Source: Lachnospiraceae bacterium | Lineage (GTDB): Bacteria; Bacillota; Clostridia; Lachnospirales; Lachnospiraceae | DNA: 64,000 nucleotides | Direction: 5' to 3' | Assembly (NCBI GenBank): GCA_017479285.1 | Contig: JAFVCL010000009.1 | Coordinates: forward strand, 30,248 to 94,247 | Part shown: piece after piece, positions 9,426-18,971 of the stretch | How positions within the stretch are numbered: the stretch's first letter is position 1 | Layout of the letters: every line of letters begins with the position of its first letter | Made by a program: the position numbers and the translations under genes | The notes under the pieces: model-generated | What the model was told of the DNA's origin: nothing | Seen by the model: the letters and a program-made list of their open reading frames with translations, nothing else | Database searches by the model: none

Positions 9426-10955
9426 ATGGAAAACAGGATACCTGCTGTAAAATTAGTGGATATTTCAAAGCGTTTCGGTCCGGTTGCCGCCAATTCACAT
9501 GTGAATATGGAGGTATACCGGGGGGAGATACTTGCGCTTCTCGGCGAGAACGGAAGCGGAAAGACAACGCTTATGAATATGCTCTCCGGAATTTATTTTC
9601 CGGATGAGGGGCAGATTTTCATTGACGGAAATCCGGTGACGATAGCTTCGCCGAGGGATGCTTTCAATCTCGGGATCGGTATGGTGCACCAGCATTTTAA
9701 GCTTATCGATGTGCTTACTGCCGCGGAAAACATTGTCCTCGGACTCGAGGGCAGGCTTGATATAAAGGCGGCCACCGGGAAAATACGCGAGATATGCGAC
9801 AAGTATGGATTCGAGGTGGATCCCACCCAGAAGATTTATGATATGTCGGTCTCACAGAAGCAGACGGTGGAGATCGTAAAGGTGCTTTACCGCGGCGCGG
9901 AGGTTCTCATACTTGACGAGCCCACGGCAGTTCTTACGCCCCAGGAGACAGAAAAGCTTTTTGATGTGCTCCGGAGGATGCGTGAGGATAACAAGGCTAT
10001 CGTTATAATCACCCATAAAATGCACGAGGTGGAGAGCCTTTCGGATCGTGTTGCAGTCCTTAGAAAGGGCGAATACATCGGGGATATGATGACAAAGGAT
10101 ACCAATGCCGGGGAGATGACCAATATGATGGTCGGGCGCAAGGTATCTCTCAATATAAAGCGCCCCGAGCCGGTAAATCCGAAGGACAGGATAAAGGTGA
10201 GCGGCGTAACTGTTCGAAACGAGGAGGGAATCCTTAAGCTTGAGGATGTAAGCTTTACCGCAAGGAGCGGGGAAATACTCGGAATCGCCGGTATCTCCGG
10301 CTGCGGTCAGAAGGAGCTCCTTGAGGCCATCGCGGGACTTCAGCCCGTGGAGAAGGGCTCCATTGAATACATCGAGGATGACGGAACGGCGGAGGAGCTT
10401 ATCGGAAAGGATCCGAGAAGCATCCGCGATATGGGCGTATCCCTGTCCTTCGTTCCCGAGGACAGACTCGGAATGGGACTTGTGGGCAATATGGACCTTG
10501 CGGAGAATATGATGCTCCGTTCTTTTGAAAAGGGAGGAAGCCCTTTTACGGACAGGAAGGCTCCCTATGAGCTTGCAAAAAATGTTGTGGAGGAGCTTGA
10601 GGTCGTTACACCGGGTATCTCGACACCGGTAAGAAGGCTCTCCGGAGGTAATGTACAGAAGGTGCTCGTGGGGCGTGAGATAGCGTCCGCGCCCAAGGTA
10701 CTCCTTACGGCATACGCGGTAAGAGGACTTGATATAAATTCCTCCTACACGATATACGATCTTATCAACAAGCAGAAACAGGCCGGAGTTGCGGTGATAT
10801 TTGTGGGTGAGGACCTTGATGTGCTTATGGAGCTTTCCGACAGGATACTCGTTCTCTGCGGAGGAAGAGTCAGCGGCATAGTGGACGGCAGAAACGCCGA
10901 CCGTGCAAAGATCGGGCTTATGATGACGAATATAGGAGGCGGAAACAATGAGTAA
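9426..10955 (+). CDS. ABC importer ATPase, duplicated NBD, nucleoside/sugar type
   Basis: 509-aa cytoplasmic ATPase with two fused nucleotide-binding domains, as in RbsA/MglA and the Bacillus NupO type. The first NBD is complete: Walker A GENGSGKT (40-47), a divergent signature MSVSQKQTVEI, Walker B VLILDEPTAVLT and the H-loop IVIITHKM. The second has a degenerate Walker A (GISGCGQKE), an intact LSGGNVQK signature and a Walker B replaced by VLLTAYAVRGLD, which is normal for the family and implies that only one site hydrolyses efficiently. It starts behind AAGAAGG and overlaps the first permease by 8 bp. Powers uptake of the ligand bound by the BMP lipoprotein. Confidence 0.94.
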   Translation: MENRIPAVKLVDISKRFGPVAANSHVNMEVYRGEILALLGENGSGKTTLMNMLSGIYFPDEGQIFIDGNPVTIASPRDAFNLGIGMVHQHFKLIDVLTAAENIVLGLEGRLDIKAATGKIREICDKYGFEVDPTQKIYDMSVSQKQTVEIVKVLYRGAEVLILDEPTAVLTPQETEKLFDVLRRMREDNKAIVIITHKMHEVESLSDRVAVLRKGEYIGDMMTKDTNAGEMTNMMVGRKVSLNIKRPEPVNPKDRIKVSGVTVRNEEGILKLEDVSFTARSGEILGIAGISGCGQKELLEAIAGLQPVEKGSIEYIEDDGTAEELIGKDPRSIRDMGVSLSFVPEDRLGMGLVGNMDLAENMMLRSFEKGGSPFTDRKAPYELAKNVVEELEVVTPGISTPVRRLSGGNVQKVLVGREIASAPKVLLTAYAVRGLDINSSYTIYDLINKQKQAGVAVIFVGEDLDVLMELSDRILVLCGGRVSGIVDGRNADRAKIGLMMTNIGGGNNE

Positions 10956-12063
10956 CAGAAAAAACCACGAGCCTCTTGTCCATATCTCAAAAAGAGACGG
11001 GATGACCTTTAAAAAGGCTCTCATCATAAGAATTGGCGCGATCGCGGCGGCTCTTATCCTCTGTGCGATAATAACGATGATATTTACCGGAGAGAATCCT
11101 TTCGGGATATACGGCGCGATGGCGGCCGGTGCCTTCGGAAGCGTAAGGAAAACCTGGATAACCTTCCAGAATGTCTCAATACTCCTTCTTATAGCACTGG
11201 CACTGACTCCGGCGTTCAAGATGCGCTTCTGGAATATCGGCGGGGAGGGACAGGTACTTATCGGCGGACTTGCCGCCGCAACCTGTATGTTAAAGCTCGG
11301 CGACAAGGTTCCCAACGGGATCCTTATACTTATAATGTTTGCCGCTTCTGTGCTGGCGGGCGGAATCTGGAGCGTGATCCCCGCGATATTCAAGGCAAAG
11401 TGGAATACGAACGAGACCCTGTCAACCCTTATGATGAACTATATCGCGACCCAGCTTGTCGCTTTCTTTACGGTTCTCTGGGAGGTTCCCAAGGGCTCGG
11501 GAAAGATCGGAATAATCAATCAGGATACCAACGCGGGCTGGCTTCCGAATCTTTTCGGGTCGGGCTTTTCCGGTTCAAAGTATCTTCTGACGATCATCTT
11601 TGCCGTGATAATTACCGCCGGAATGTTTATCTACCTTGCCTTCAGCAAGCAGGGCTACGAGATTGCTGTTGTGGGAGAGAGCGTTAATACCGCCCGGTAT
11701 GTGGGCATTAATGTAGAGAAGGTCATTATCAGGACAGTATTTATATCCGGCGCGATCTGCGGGCTCGTGGGACTTTTGCTTGTGGGCGGGATAAACCACA
11801 CCCTTACCACGACCATCGCCGGAGGGCAGGGCTTTACCGCGGTTATGGTATCCTGGCTTGCGAAGTTTAATCCCTTTATTATGATACTCGCAAGTCTGCT
11901 CATAGTATTTTTGTCAAGAGGAGCGGGAGAGGTTGCGACGAACTTCGGACTGAACCAGTCCTTCTCGGATATTCTTACGGGAATTATCCTGTTCTTTATT
12001 ATAGGCTGTGAATTCTTTATAAGTTATAAGATTTCTTTCAGAAGAGGAGGGCATAAGAAATGA
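10948..12063 (+). CDS. Nucleoside ABC transporter permease, first subunit
   Basis: 371-aa polytopic membrane protein of the BPD_transp_2 (branched-chain/ribose/nucleoside) permease family, with a basic N-terminus then about eight to ten hydrophobic segments. NIGGEGQVLIGGL near residue 95 and NTNETLSTLMMNYIA near 150 match the permease family's conserved cytoplasmic loop, and FSKQGYEIAVVGES...ARYVGINV near 240 is the usual coupling region. Start codon overlaps the ATPase stop by 8 bp and its stop overlaps the next start by 4 bp (ATGA), so the three are translationally coupled. Equivalent to NupP/YufP. Confidence 0.92.
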   Translation: MSNRKNHEPLVHISKRDGMTFKKALIIRIGAIAAALILCAIITMIFTGENPFGIYGAMAAGAFGSVRKTWITFQNVSILLLIALALTPAFKMRFWNIGGEGQVLIGGLAAATCMLKLGDKVPNGILILIMFAASVLAGGIWSVIPAIFKAKWNTNETLSTLMMNYIATQLVAFFTVLWEVPKGSGKIGIINQDTNAGWLPNLFGSGFSGSKYLLTIIFAVIITAGMFIYLAFSKQGYEIAVVGESVNTARYVGINVEKVIIRTVFISGAICGLVGLLLVGGINHTLTTTIAGGQGFTAVMVSWLAKFNPFIMILASLLIVFLSRGAGEVATNFGLNQSFSDILTGIILFFIIGCEFFISYKISFRRGGHKK

Positions 12064-13055
12064 TTAATTTTGCTTTACTTATCCCCAAGGCGGTTGTGCA
12101 GGGAATCCCTCTTCTGTACGGGAGCACGGGTGAGATACTTACCGAAAAATCCGGTAATCTAAACCTCGGTATCCCCGGAGTCATGTATGTGGGAGCCATC
12201 AGCGGGGTTATCGGAGCCTTTGCCTATGAGCAGGGACTCTCAAGGTATCCGGAAAACGGCTTTCTCGCGGTTATGATACCGCTGCTCTGCTGTCTTTTGG
12301 GGTCATTTCTTATGGGGCTTTTGTATTGCTTTCTTACGGTTACGCTCCGCGCGAATCAAAATGTTACCGGTCTTGCCATGACGACCTTCGGAGTTGGCTT
12401 CGGAAACTTTTTCGGAGGATCCCTTATAAAGCTTTCGGGAGCGGATGTTCCCTCCATCGCCCTCTCCACCACGAGTAAGTATTTTTCCGCGGGACTTCCC
12501 TTTGCGGACAGGCTCGGATGGTTTGGAAAGATTTTTTTATCCTACGGTTTTCTCGCTTACCTTGCGATCATAATTGCCGTGTTTGCGGCTATAATGCTAA
12601 AAAAGACAAGAGTGGGACTTCATCTCCGTGCAGTGGGAGAAAACCCCGGGACCGCGGATTCGGCGGGAATCAATGTAACTGCATATAAATACGGCGCTAC
12701 CTGCATCGGGTGTATGATAGCGGGGCTTGGAGGCCTGTATTATGTTATGGACTATGCCTGCGGAGTATGGTCGAACGATGCCTTCGGAGACAGGGGATGG
12801 CTTGCGATAGCCCTCGTCATCTTCACGATATGGAAACCGGATATCGGTATTTTTGCCTCGATATTATTCGGTGGTCTTTATATACTTTATCTTTATATTC
12901 CCACGGGAATGGATCATATGGAGCTTCAGCAGCTCTACAAGATGATCCCCTATGTGGTGACACTGATCGTGCTTGTCATTACGAGTATGAGAAACAAGCG
13001 TGAAAATCAGCCGCCGGCACATCTGGGACTGCCGTATTTCAGGGAAGAACGATAA
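12060..13055 (+). CDS. Nucleoside ABC transporter permease, second subunit
   Basis: 331-aa polytopic permease partner of the previous gene, overlapping it by ATGA. The opening PLLYGSTGEILTEKSGNLNLGIPG is typical of the YufQ/NupQ-type subunit, and KKTRVGLHLRAVGENPGTADSAGINV is the coupling-loop motif. Last gene of the bmp-ATPase-permease-permease operon. Ligand is inferred as purine nucleosides from the BMP receptor; a riboside such as riboflavin precursor or autoinducer-2-like sugar is less likely but not excluded by sequence. Confidence 0.92.
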   Translation: MINFALLIPKAVVQGIPLLYGSTGEILTEKSGNLNLGIPGVMYVGAISGVIGAFAYEQGLSRYPENGFLAVMIPLLCCLLGSFLMGLLYCFLTVTLRANQNVTGLAMTTFGVGFGNFFGGSLIKLSGADVPSIALSTTSKYFSAGLPFADRLGWFGKIFLSYGFLAYLAIIIAVFAAIMLKKTRVGLHLRAVGENPGTADSAGINVTAYKYGATCIGCMIAGLGGLYYVMDYACGVWSNDAFGDRGWLAIALVIFTIWKPDIGIFASILFGGLYILYLYIPTGMDHMELQQLYKMIPYVVTLIVLVITSMRNKRENQPPAHLGLPYFREER

Positions 13056-13059
13056 GTAT

Positions 13060-13089
13060 TGTATTTGAGAGGGGATGTATGATAAAATA
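13060..13089 (+). promoter_or_regulatory. Candidate promoter of hom
   Basis: TTGTAT (13060-13065) and TAAAAT (13084-13089) with 18-nt spacing, just after the permease stop and about 85 bp before hom. Confidence 0.45.
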
Positions 13090-13125
13090 GTTATTTAAGC
13101 GGCGCGTTTGTATGCGACTGCCGAC

Positions 13126-13152
13126 GGGAATTATTGTTCCGATTTATTCCCG
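13126..13152 (+). other. Leader hairpin upstream of hom
   Basis: CGGGAAT (13126-13132) and ATTCCCG (13146-13152) form a perfect 7-bp stem around 14 nt, ending 10 bp before the AGGAG of hom. No T-run follows and no T-box specifier or antiterminator sequence is visible. Confidence 0.4.
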
Positions 13153-13174
13153 ATCAAAATATAGGAGAAAAACA

Positions 13175-14386
13175 ATGGTTAAAGTTGCTGTGCTTGGTTA
13201 CGGTACTGTGGGAAGCGGTGTCGTACAGGTAATAAAGGATAACAACGAGCTGGTCAGCAAAAGATCCGGCACAGAGGTGGATGTCAAATACATTCTCGAT
13301 CTTCGCGAGTTTCCCGGAGACCCCTATGAGAGTCTTGTGATACACGATTTTAACACTATCGTGGCAGATCCCGAAATCGGAGTTGTCTGCGAGACAATGG
13401 GCGGCGTGGGTGCCGCTTACGCCTTTACAAAGCAGTGTCTTGAGGCGGGAAAGAGTGTCTGCACTTCCAACAAGGAGCTTGTGGCAAAGCACGGTCCGGA
13501 GCTTCTGGAGATCGCGAAGGCAAATAATTGCAGCTACCTTTTTGAAGCCAGCGTCGGAGGAGGAATCCCGATAATTCGTCCCATAATGGACGCGCTTTGT
13601 GCGGAAAAGATTGAGAGCATTCTCGGAATACTTAACGGCACAACAAACTATATACTTACAAAAATGGAGCAGGAGGGAGCGGATTTTGACGCTGTCCTCA
13701 AGGAGGCACAGGCACTCGGATACGCGGAAAGAGACCCTTCTGCGGATATCGAGGGACATGATGCCTGCCGCAAGATCGCGATACTCTCTTCACTTATGAC
13801 CGGAAAGAATGTTGATTCGGAGAAGGTTTATACCGAAGGAATAACAAAGATAACGGCGGAGGATTTTGCTTTCGCAAAGGAAGCCGGATATACCATTAAG
13901 ATACTCGGAGTCAGTGAGGCAAAGGAAGACGGGAGCACACTTATCTATGTATCGCCCTTCCTTATAAACAAAGCACATCCCCTTGCCATGGTAAATGATG
14001 TTTTCAATGCCATCTTCGTAACCGGAAACATGGTTGGAGACACAATGTACTACGGAAAGGGAGCGGGAAAGCTTCCCACCGCCAGCGCGGTTGTAGCGGA
14101 TGTTATAGATGCGGCCAGACATATCGGAAAGAATATTCCCTGCTACTGGGATGCGCAGAGCGCCAAGCTTGCGGAGCTTGACGATGTGAGCCACAAATTC
14201 TTCGTAAGGATAAAGTCCGAAAAGCTTTATGAGCTCGAGAACCTTTTCCCCGGCGGAGAGGAGCTTGATATGGCTTTTGGCGGGCAGAGAGTATATATTA
14301 CCCCGGAAGTCAACGAAAAAGAATTCAGGACAGCAGCAGAAAAGCTTGGAGACGGACTTTTGGGAAGAATAAGAGTCTACGGGTGA
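13175..14386 (+). CDS. hom: Homoserine dehydrogenase
   Basis: Reduces aspartate semialdehyde to homoserine with NAD(P)H, the branch point to threonine and methionine. The start at 13175 follows ATAGGAG and gives MVKVAVLGYGTVGSG, the Rossmann motif, at the very N-terminus; the longer in-frame start at 13112 would add unrelated residues. 403 aa. TSNKELVAKHG near 110 and GILNGTTNYILTKM near 155 followed by GYAERDPSADIEGHDA are family signatures that include the catalytic Lys/Asp region. The C-terminal part after about 340 is shorter than the ACT domain of Bacillus Hom (433 aa total), so feedback control may be reduced or different. Followed 19 bp later by aspartate kinase, which suggests a threonine/methionine pathway operon. 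Confidence 0.96.
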   Translation: MVKVAVLGYGTVGSGVVQVIKDNNELVSKRSGTEVDVKYILDLREFPGDPYESLVIHDFNTIVADPEIGVVCETMGGVGAAYAFTKQCLEAGKSVCTSNKELVAKHGPELLEIAKANNCSYLFEASVGGGIPIIRPIMDALCAEKIESILGILNGTTNYILTKMEQEGADFDAVLKEAQALGYAERDPSADIEGHDACRKIAILSSLMTGKNVDSEKVYTEGITKITAEDFAFAKEAGYTIKILGVSEAKEDGSTLIYVSPFLINKAHPLAMVNDVFNAIFVTGNMVGDTMYYGKGAGKLPTASAVVADVIDAARHIGKNIPCYWDAQSAKLAELDDVSHKFFVRIKSEKLYELENLFPGGEELDMAFGGQRVYITPEVNEKEFRTAAEKLGDGLLGRIRVYG

Positions 14387-14405
14387 TCAAAGGAGATACG
14401 AAAAA

Positions 14406-15725
14406 ATGACTAAGGTAGTTAAGTTCGGTGGAAGTTCACTTGCAAGTGCCGAGCAGTTCGAAAAGGTTGGAAGCATAATCCGTGCGGAGGAGGAGAGGCG
14501 CTTTGTTGTTCCCTCCGCCCCCGGAAAGAGATATAAAGAGGATACCAAGGTAACCGATATGCTCTATGCCTGCTATGACCTTGCGGAGAAGGACAAGGAT
14601 TTTTCAGGGCAGCTTGCGGAGATAAAGGCCAGATATGATGAGATCATAAAGGGACTTAAGCTGGATCTCTCACTTGATGATGAGTTTAAGACCGTTGAGA
14701 AGAACTTTAAGGAAAAAGCCGGAAGGGATTACGCCGCATCGAGAGGTGAGTACCTTAATGGACGCATTATGGCGGCATATCTGGGATTTGAGTTCATCGA
14801 TTCCGCTACCGTTATTTTCTTTGATGAGGACGGAAACTTCGATGCCGACAAGACTAACAAGATTCTCTCAAAGAAGCTTGAGAAGATGAATAACGCGGTG
14901 GTACCCGGATTCTACGGTTCATATCCGGACGGAAGAGTTAAGACATTCTCCAGAGGCGGATCCGATATTACCGGTTCCATCGTTGCTAAGGCGATCCACG
15001 CCGATGTATATGAGAACTGGACTGATGTATCCGGTATTTTTGTTACCGACCCCAGGATTATCGACAATCCCCAGAAGATCGAGACCATTACCTATCTCGA
15101 ACTCAGAGAGCTTGCGTACATGGGCTTTTCCGTTCTTCACGAGGACGCTATTTTCCCCGTGAGAGTCGAGGGAATTCCCATCAATATCAAGAATACAAAC
15201 GATCCCGCGGACAGCGGTACATGGATCGTGGGAAGCACCGGCCAGAAGTCCAGGTATACCATAACCGGTATCGCCGGAAAGAAGGGCTTCTGCTCCGTAA
15301 ATATCGAGAAGGATATGATGAACTCCGAGGTGGGCTTCGGAAGAAAGGTTCTCCAGGCATTTGAGGAGAATAATATCTCCTTCGAGCATCTTCCCTCCGG
15401 AATAGATACTATGACTGTTTTTGTCCACCAGGACGAGTTTATCGACAAGGAGCAGAAGGTGGTATCCGCCATTCAGAGAATGGCTAAGCCTGACAAGATA
15501 GATATCGAGTCGGATCTTGCGCTCATCGCCGTCGTTGGACGGGGTATGAAGTCGGCAAGGGGAACTGCCGCAAGGATATTCTCCGCGCTTGCCCACGCAC
15601 ACATAAATGTAAAGATGATCGATCAGGGCTCCTCCGAGATGAATATTATCATCGGTGTTACCAACGAGGATTTTGAGAATGCCATAAGGGCCATCTATAA
15701 TATTTTTGTGGAAACTTGTCTGTAA
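14406..15725 (+). CDS. Aspartate kinase (monofunctional)
   Basis: Phosphorylates aspartate, the first step of the lysine/threonine/methionine pathway. 439 aa with KFGGSSLASAEQF at the N-terminus (the KFGGSS ATP-site motif), SRGGSDITGSIVAKA near 180 and GRGMKSARGTAARIFSALA in the C-terminal ACT region, where MGFSVLHEDAIFPV and NVKMIDQGSSEMNIIIGV also fall. The last two ACT domains indicate allosteric control by end product; Lys or Thr cannot be told from sequence. Length and gene context with hom point to the class of clostridial and YclM/ThrD-like kinases, not a bifunctional ThrA. RBS AAAGGAGATACG precedes the start. Confidence 0.95.
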   Translation: MTKVVKFGGSSLASAEQFEKVGSIIRAEEERRFVVPSAPGKRYKEDTKVTDMLYACYDLAEKDKDFSGQLAEIKARYDEIIKGLKLDLSLDDEFKTVEKNFKEKAGRDYAASRGEYLNGRIMAAYLGFEFIDSATVIFFDEDGNFDADKTNKILSKKLEKMNNAVVPGFYGSYPDGRVKTFSRGGSDITGSIVAKAIHADVYENWTDVSGIFVTDPRIIDNPQKIETITYLELRELAYMGFSVLHEDAIFPVRVEGIPINIKNTNDPADSGTWIVGSTGQKSRYTITGIAGKKGFCSVNIEKDMMNSEVGFGRKVLQAFEENNISFEHLPSGIDTMTVFVHQDEFIDKEQKVVSAIQRMAKPDKIDIESDLALIAVVGRGMKSARGTAARIFSALAHAHINVKMIDQGSSEMNIIIGVTNEDFENAIRAIYNIFVETCL

Positions 15726-15742
15726 AGACGGAGAGCATAAGA

Positions 15743-17689
15743 ATGTCAAAAAAGAAGAACAGAAACAAAAGAACTGAATATAAGCGCCCTGAGATGAAAG
15801 CGGCTGTGGTTAATGCGGAAAGCCCGGAAGATGAAGCGGAAGAGACTTTTGAGGACGGGGAAGCGACGGAGGATACCGGAGCGTTAACGGAAGATGCCAA
15901 AGCTGAAGCTGCGGAGGCTTACGAGTCCGGAGAGACTCCCGAAACTGCCGGAAATGAAGAGGAAGAGGATGAGCAGAACGGGGGGAAAGCTTCGGAAGCG
16001 GACACGGAGAATGCCGGGAGCGGCGAGGATTCAGAGCCTGCCGGGGATACCGGGGCGGACGCGGAAAAGGCACCGGAAGACTTTGAAAATCGGGAGCCTG
16101 TATCGGAGGAGGTTTTCTTTGATGCAGATTCTGAGGAGAGAGAGATAATCGACGCCGCGACAAAGGGGGACAGCGAGAGTAAAGCTGCTCCGGAGGAGGG
16201 CGAGGAACCGAGAGAATCGAAGTATTCCGAGGAGGCGCGGGAGGAGTTTGAGAAGGCTCAAAAACAGCAGAAGGAAAATGCGAAAAAGAGCTTTAAAGAG
16301 CGTTCGGAGAGCATTGAAAAGAGCAGAGAGTATGATGAGAAGAGAGCTGCCAGACATGCAAGGAGGATAAGAAATCAGATCATTTCTTATGTGGTGATAT
16401 TTGCTTTCCTTGCGATTATCTGCGGGGGCGGAGCATTTCTGGTAAAGCATTTTTTAATAGATGGGGGAGTGTTCTCAAAGAAAGCTGAAGAACCTGTCAT
16501 CACTGAGGAACAACAGGAGCAGATAGAGGAACTCGTTGGCGAGGAAGAAGAATTGGAGCCTGTTATAACCGAGGAACCTGTCACTGAGGCTCCAAGCGTT
16601 GAGGAACTCCCCGAGATACTTGAGCCTGTTATAACTGAGGAGCCTGTTAATGCCCTTGATGAATATGTTGACGGACTGATCGCTTCAATGAGTCTTGAGG
16701 ATAAGGTTTCCGGTATCATAATGACTTCGCCCGAGGCTCTGACAAAGGTTACGCTTGCTACCGTGGCAGGTGACGGAACCAGAGCGGCCCTTGAGAATTA
16801 CAAGGTCGGCGGTATAGTTTATGCGGCAAAGAATGTTACGAGCCATGACCAGTTCAGGGATATGATGGCAGGAACTCTTACCATGGTGGATGATACAACC
16901 TTCCTTGCTATCGCGGAGGAGGGCGGAAACAACGCCAGTCCCGTTGCAAAGGTTGATTTCTATGAGACTGCGCTGAGGGCTTCGGAGGTTGCCGAGACAA
17001 ACGATGTGGCAAATGCCTACAATGTCGGAAGTACTATCGGTACGGCTTTAAAAGCCCTGGGACTTAATCTTGATCTTGCACCGATTGCGGATCTTTCCAG
17101 CGATGCGCCGGAGAGCCTTGACGGACGAACCTATGGAAGCGATGCGGGTAATGTCCTCGGATATGTAAGCTCCATGGAGGATGGTCTTGAATCCGCGGGG
17201 GTTACGGCATGTCTTAAGTATTTCCCCGGACAGGGCTACGCCGGGGCAAATCCCGAATTTGGAAGAACCGTTATAAACAAGACGGAAGAGGAGTACAGAA
17301 AAGGCGATTTTCTGGTATACGAGGCATGTATCCAAAACGGTACGAAGATGATAATGATGAGCAACGCTGTTGTAGCTGCATTTGATGACAGCCAGCCCGC
17401 AACACTTTCCGAAGCTATTGTTACCGGAATCCTCAGAAATGAGCTTGGATTTGACGGAGTTATTCTTTCCGGTAATCTTGGGGATGTGGCGATAGGTGAT
17501 TATTACACGGTTGAGGATGCGGCAGTGAACGCTCTTAAGGCAGGTTGTGATATGCTTTACAATCCCACCGATTTTGAGACTGCCTATAACGCGATCATAT
17601 CCGCAGTCGGAGACGGCGTTATCTCGGAGGAGCGGATAAATGATGCTTTAAGGAGAATATATCGTATTAAATATGCAGACAAGGTCTGA
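15743..17689 (+). CDS. Membrane-anchored GH3-like protein, catalytic residues lost
   Basis: 648 aa; ATG 15743 follows GGAGAG, 17 bp after the aspartate kinase stop. Residues 1-210 are highly charged, mostly Glu/Asp/Lys and low complexity; one transmembrane helix lies near 213-240 (ISYVVIFAFLAIICGGGAFL), then a Glu/Val/Pro-rich stalk with repeated EPVITEEPV, then a GH3 N-terminal barrel (about 308-648) facing outward. It resembles NagZ-type beta-N-acetylhexosaminidases, but the KHFPGHG motif reads KYFPGQG (Lys492), the Asp-x-His acid/base loop is replaced by ANPEF, and the nucleophile Asp of SDDL is Gly577 (SGNL). Therefore probably not an enzyme; a substrate-binding or scaffold role on peptidoglycan is possible. 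Standard annotation would call it beta-hexosaminidase. Confidence 0.85.
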   Translation: MSKKKNRNKRTEYKRPEMKAAVVNAESPEDEAEETFEDGEATEDTGALTEDAKAEAAEAYESGETPETAGNEEEEDEQNGGKASEADTENAGSGEDSEPAGDTGADAEKAPEDFENREPVSEEVFFDADSEEREIIDAATKGDSESKAAPEEGEEPRESKYSEEAREEFEKAQKQQKENAKKSFKERSESIEKSREYDEKRAARHARRIRNQIISYVVIFAFLAIICGGGAFLVKHFLIDGGVFSKKAEEPVITEEQQEQIEELVGEEEELEPVITEEPVTEAPSVEELPEILEPVITEEPVNALDEYVDGLIASMSLEDKVSGIIMTSPEALTKVTLATVAGDGTRAALENYKVGGIVYAAKNVTSHDQFRDMMAGTLTMVDDTTFLAIAEEGGNNASPVAKVDFYETALRASEVAETNDVANAYNVGSTIGTALKALGLNLDLAPIADLSSDAPESLDGRTYGSDAGNVLGYVSSMEDGLESAGVTACLKYFPGQGYAGANPEFGRTVINKTEEEYRKGDFLVYEACIQNGTKMIMMSNAVVAAFDDSQPATLSEAIVTGILRNELGFDGVILSGNLGDVAIGDYYTVEDAAVNALKAGCDMLYNPTDFETAYNAIISAVGDGVISEERINDALRRIYRIKYADKV

Positions 17690-18863
17690 GCTTGAAATTT
17701 ATGTTCATATCCCCTTTTGCGTAAGGAAGTGCAATTATTGTGATTTTCTTTCATTCCCTTCGGATGAGAATGCAAGAAACGAATACATTTCAGCGCTGTA
17801 TAACGAGATCGGACTTTCAGGCAAAAGATATGAAAAGTTTAATGTGGCGCACAGGTCCGGAGAGGGTCTTTGCGTCACTTCTTTTTTTGCCGGAGGCGGA
17901 ACACCGACGGTTATCGGAGGAAAAGGACTCGCGGAGCTTTTAAGACGCGTAAAGGAAGCCTTTGTCTTTTCAAAGGACGCGGAGATCACGGCAGAATGTA
18001 ACCCGGGAACGGTTACGGAAAAGGATCTTATATTGCTCAGGAATGCGGGCTTTAACAGGCTGAGCATCGGACTTCAGAGCGCGGTTGAAGGGGAATTGAA
18101 AAGCCTCGGGAGGATACACGATTTCGGGAGGTTTAAGGAGACATACGACGCGGCGGTATCTGCGGGCTTTGACAATATAAATGTGGATATCATGACGGCC
18201 ATTCCGGGACAGAGCACGGTATCCCTGGCGGAGACGATTGAAAAGATACTCCACCTTGACCCAAGACCGGAGCATATTTCCGCGTACAGTCTGATAATAG
18301 AGCCGGGGACGATGTTTTACGACATGAACGAGAGGGGGGAGCTTAAGCTGCCTTCCGAGGATACGGAAAGGCTCATGCACTGGCAGGTTATAGATACCCT
18401 TGAAAAAAACGGATACAGACTTTACGAGCTTTCCAATCTTGCCCTGCCCGGATATGAGTGCAGACATAATACCGGATACTGGACGGGAAAGCAGTATCTC
18501 GGTTTCGGGCTGGGGGCAGCATCTTATTTTGGGGATGAGCGGTTTACAAATACAAGGAATATGGCGGAATATCTTGGATTCTGGGGACAGCCCGGTATTT
18601 ATCAGGAAAGACCACTCGAAGAAAAGGAAGTATTAAGCCTTGAAGATAAGATGTCGGAGTTTATGTTCCTGGGTCTAAGGATGACGGACGGTATTGACTG
18701 TGATGAATTCAGGATAAGATTCGGGCTTGATATTAAGGATGTATACGGAGCGGAGATAGATAAGCATACTAAAGAAGGGCTTCTTTTAAAAGAGGGAAAA
18801 AGGCTGAGATTATCACGAAGAGGGCAGGATGTGGCAAACTATGTGTTCGCGGACTTTGTGTGA
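17673..18863 (+). CDS. hemW: HemW-like radical SAM protein (coproporphyrinogen III oxidase-like)
   Basis: 396 aa. The 4Fe-4S radical SAM cluster motif is CVRKCNYC (Cys16, Cys20, Cys23), followed by FFAGGGTPT and ECNPGTVTEKDL, then NRLSIGLQS, FDNINVDIMTAIPGQ and ISAYSLIIEPGT, all HemW hallmarks. The C-terminal HemW domain is present. HemW is now regarded as a heme chaperone in several bacteria and not a true coproporphyrinogen dehydrogenase; which applies here cannot be read from sequence. The ATG at 17673 overlaps the GH3-like gene by 17 bp. A second, distinct CPO-like gene (HemZ type) lies at 29.0 kb. Confidence 0.92.
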   Translation: MQTRSELEIYVHIPFCVRKCNYCDFLSFPSDENARNEYISALYNEIGLSGKRYEKFNVAHRSGEGLCVTSFFAGGGTPTVIGGKGLAELLRRVKEAFVFSKDAEITAECNPGTVTEKDLILLRNAGFNRLSIGLQSAVEGELKSLGRIHDFGRFKETYDAAVSAGFDNINVDIMTAIPGQSTVSLAETIEKILHLDPRPEHISAYSLIIEPGTMFYDMNERGELKLPSEDTERLMHWQVIDTLEKNGYRLYELSNLALPGYECRHNTGYWTGKQYLGFGLGAASYFGDERFTNTRNMAEYLGFWGQPGIYQERPLEEKEVLSLEDKMSEFMFLGLRMTDGIDCDEFRIRFGLDIKDVYGAEIDKHTKEGLLLKEGKRLRLSRRGQDVANYVFADFV

Positions 18864-18884
18864 AGCCGGTGCGTAAATATATTC

Positions 18885-18914
18885 TTGATTTTGTTTATAC
18901 ACCTATATTATAAT
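18885..18914 (+). promoter_or_regulatory. Candidate promoter of HD-domain/pilT pair
   Basis: TTGATT (18885-18890) and TATAAT (18909-18914), 18-nt spacer, about 57 bp before the next start. Confidence 0.6.
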
Positions 18915-18971
18915 AATCTATGTATTTTATCTTTATTTACAATATGGAAATGACTAGATCGGAGAGAGCGC

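Noticed and set aside
9852-11393. 513-codon open frame on the minus strand opposite the ABC ATPase and permease
   Set aside because: It mirrors well-defined genes on the plus strand, has no ribosome binding site or domain; a shadow produced by codon bias.
14919-15749. 276-codon minus-strand frame opposite aspartate kinase
   Set aside because: Shadow frame; the plus-strand protein carries full family motifs.
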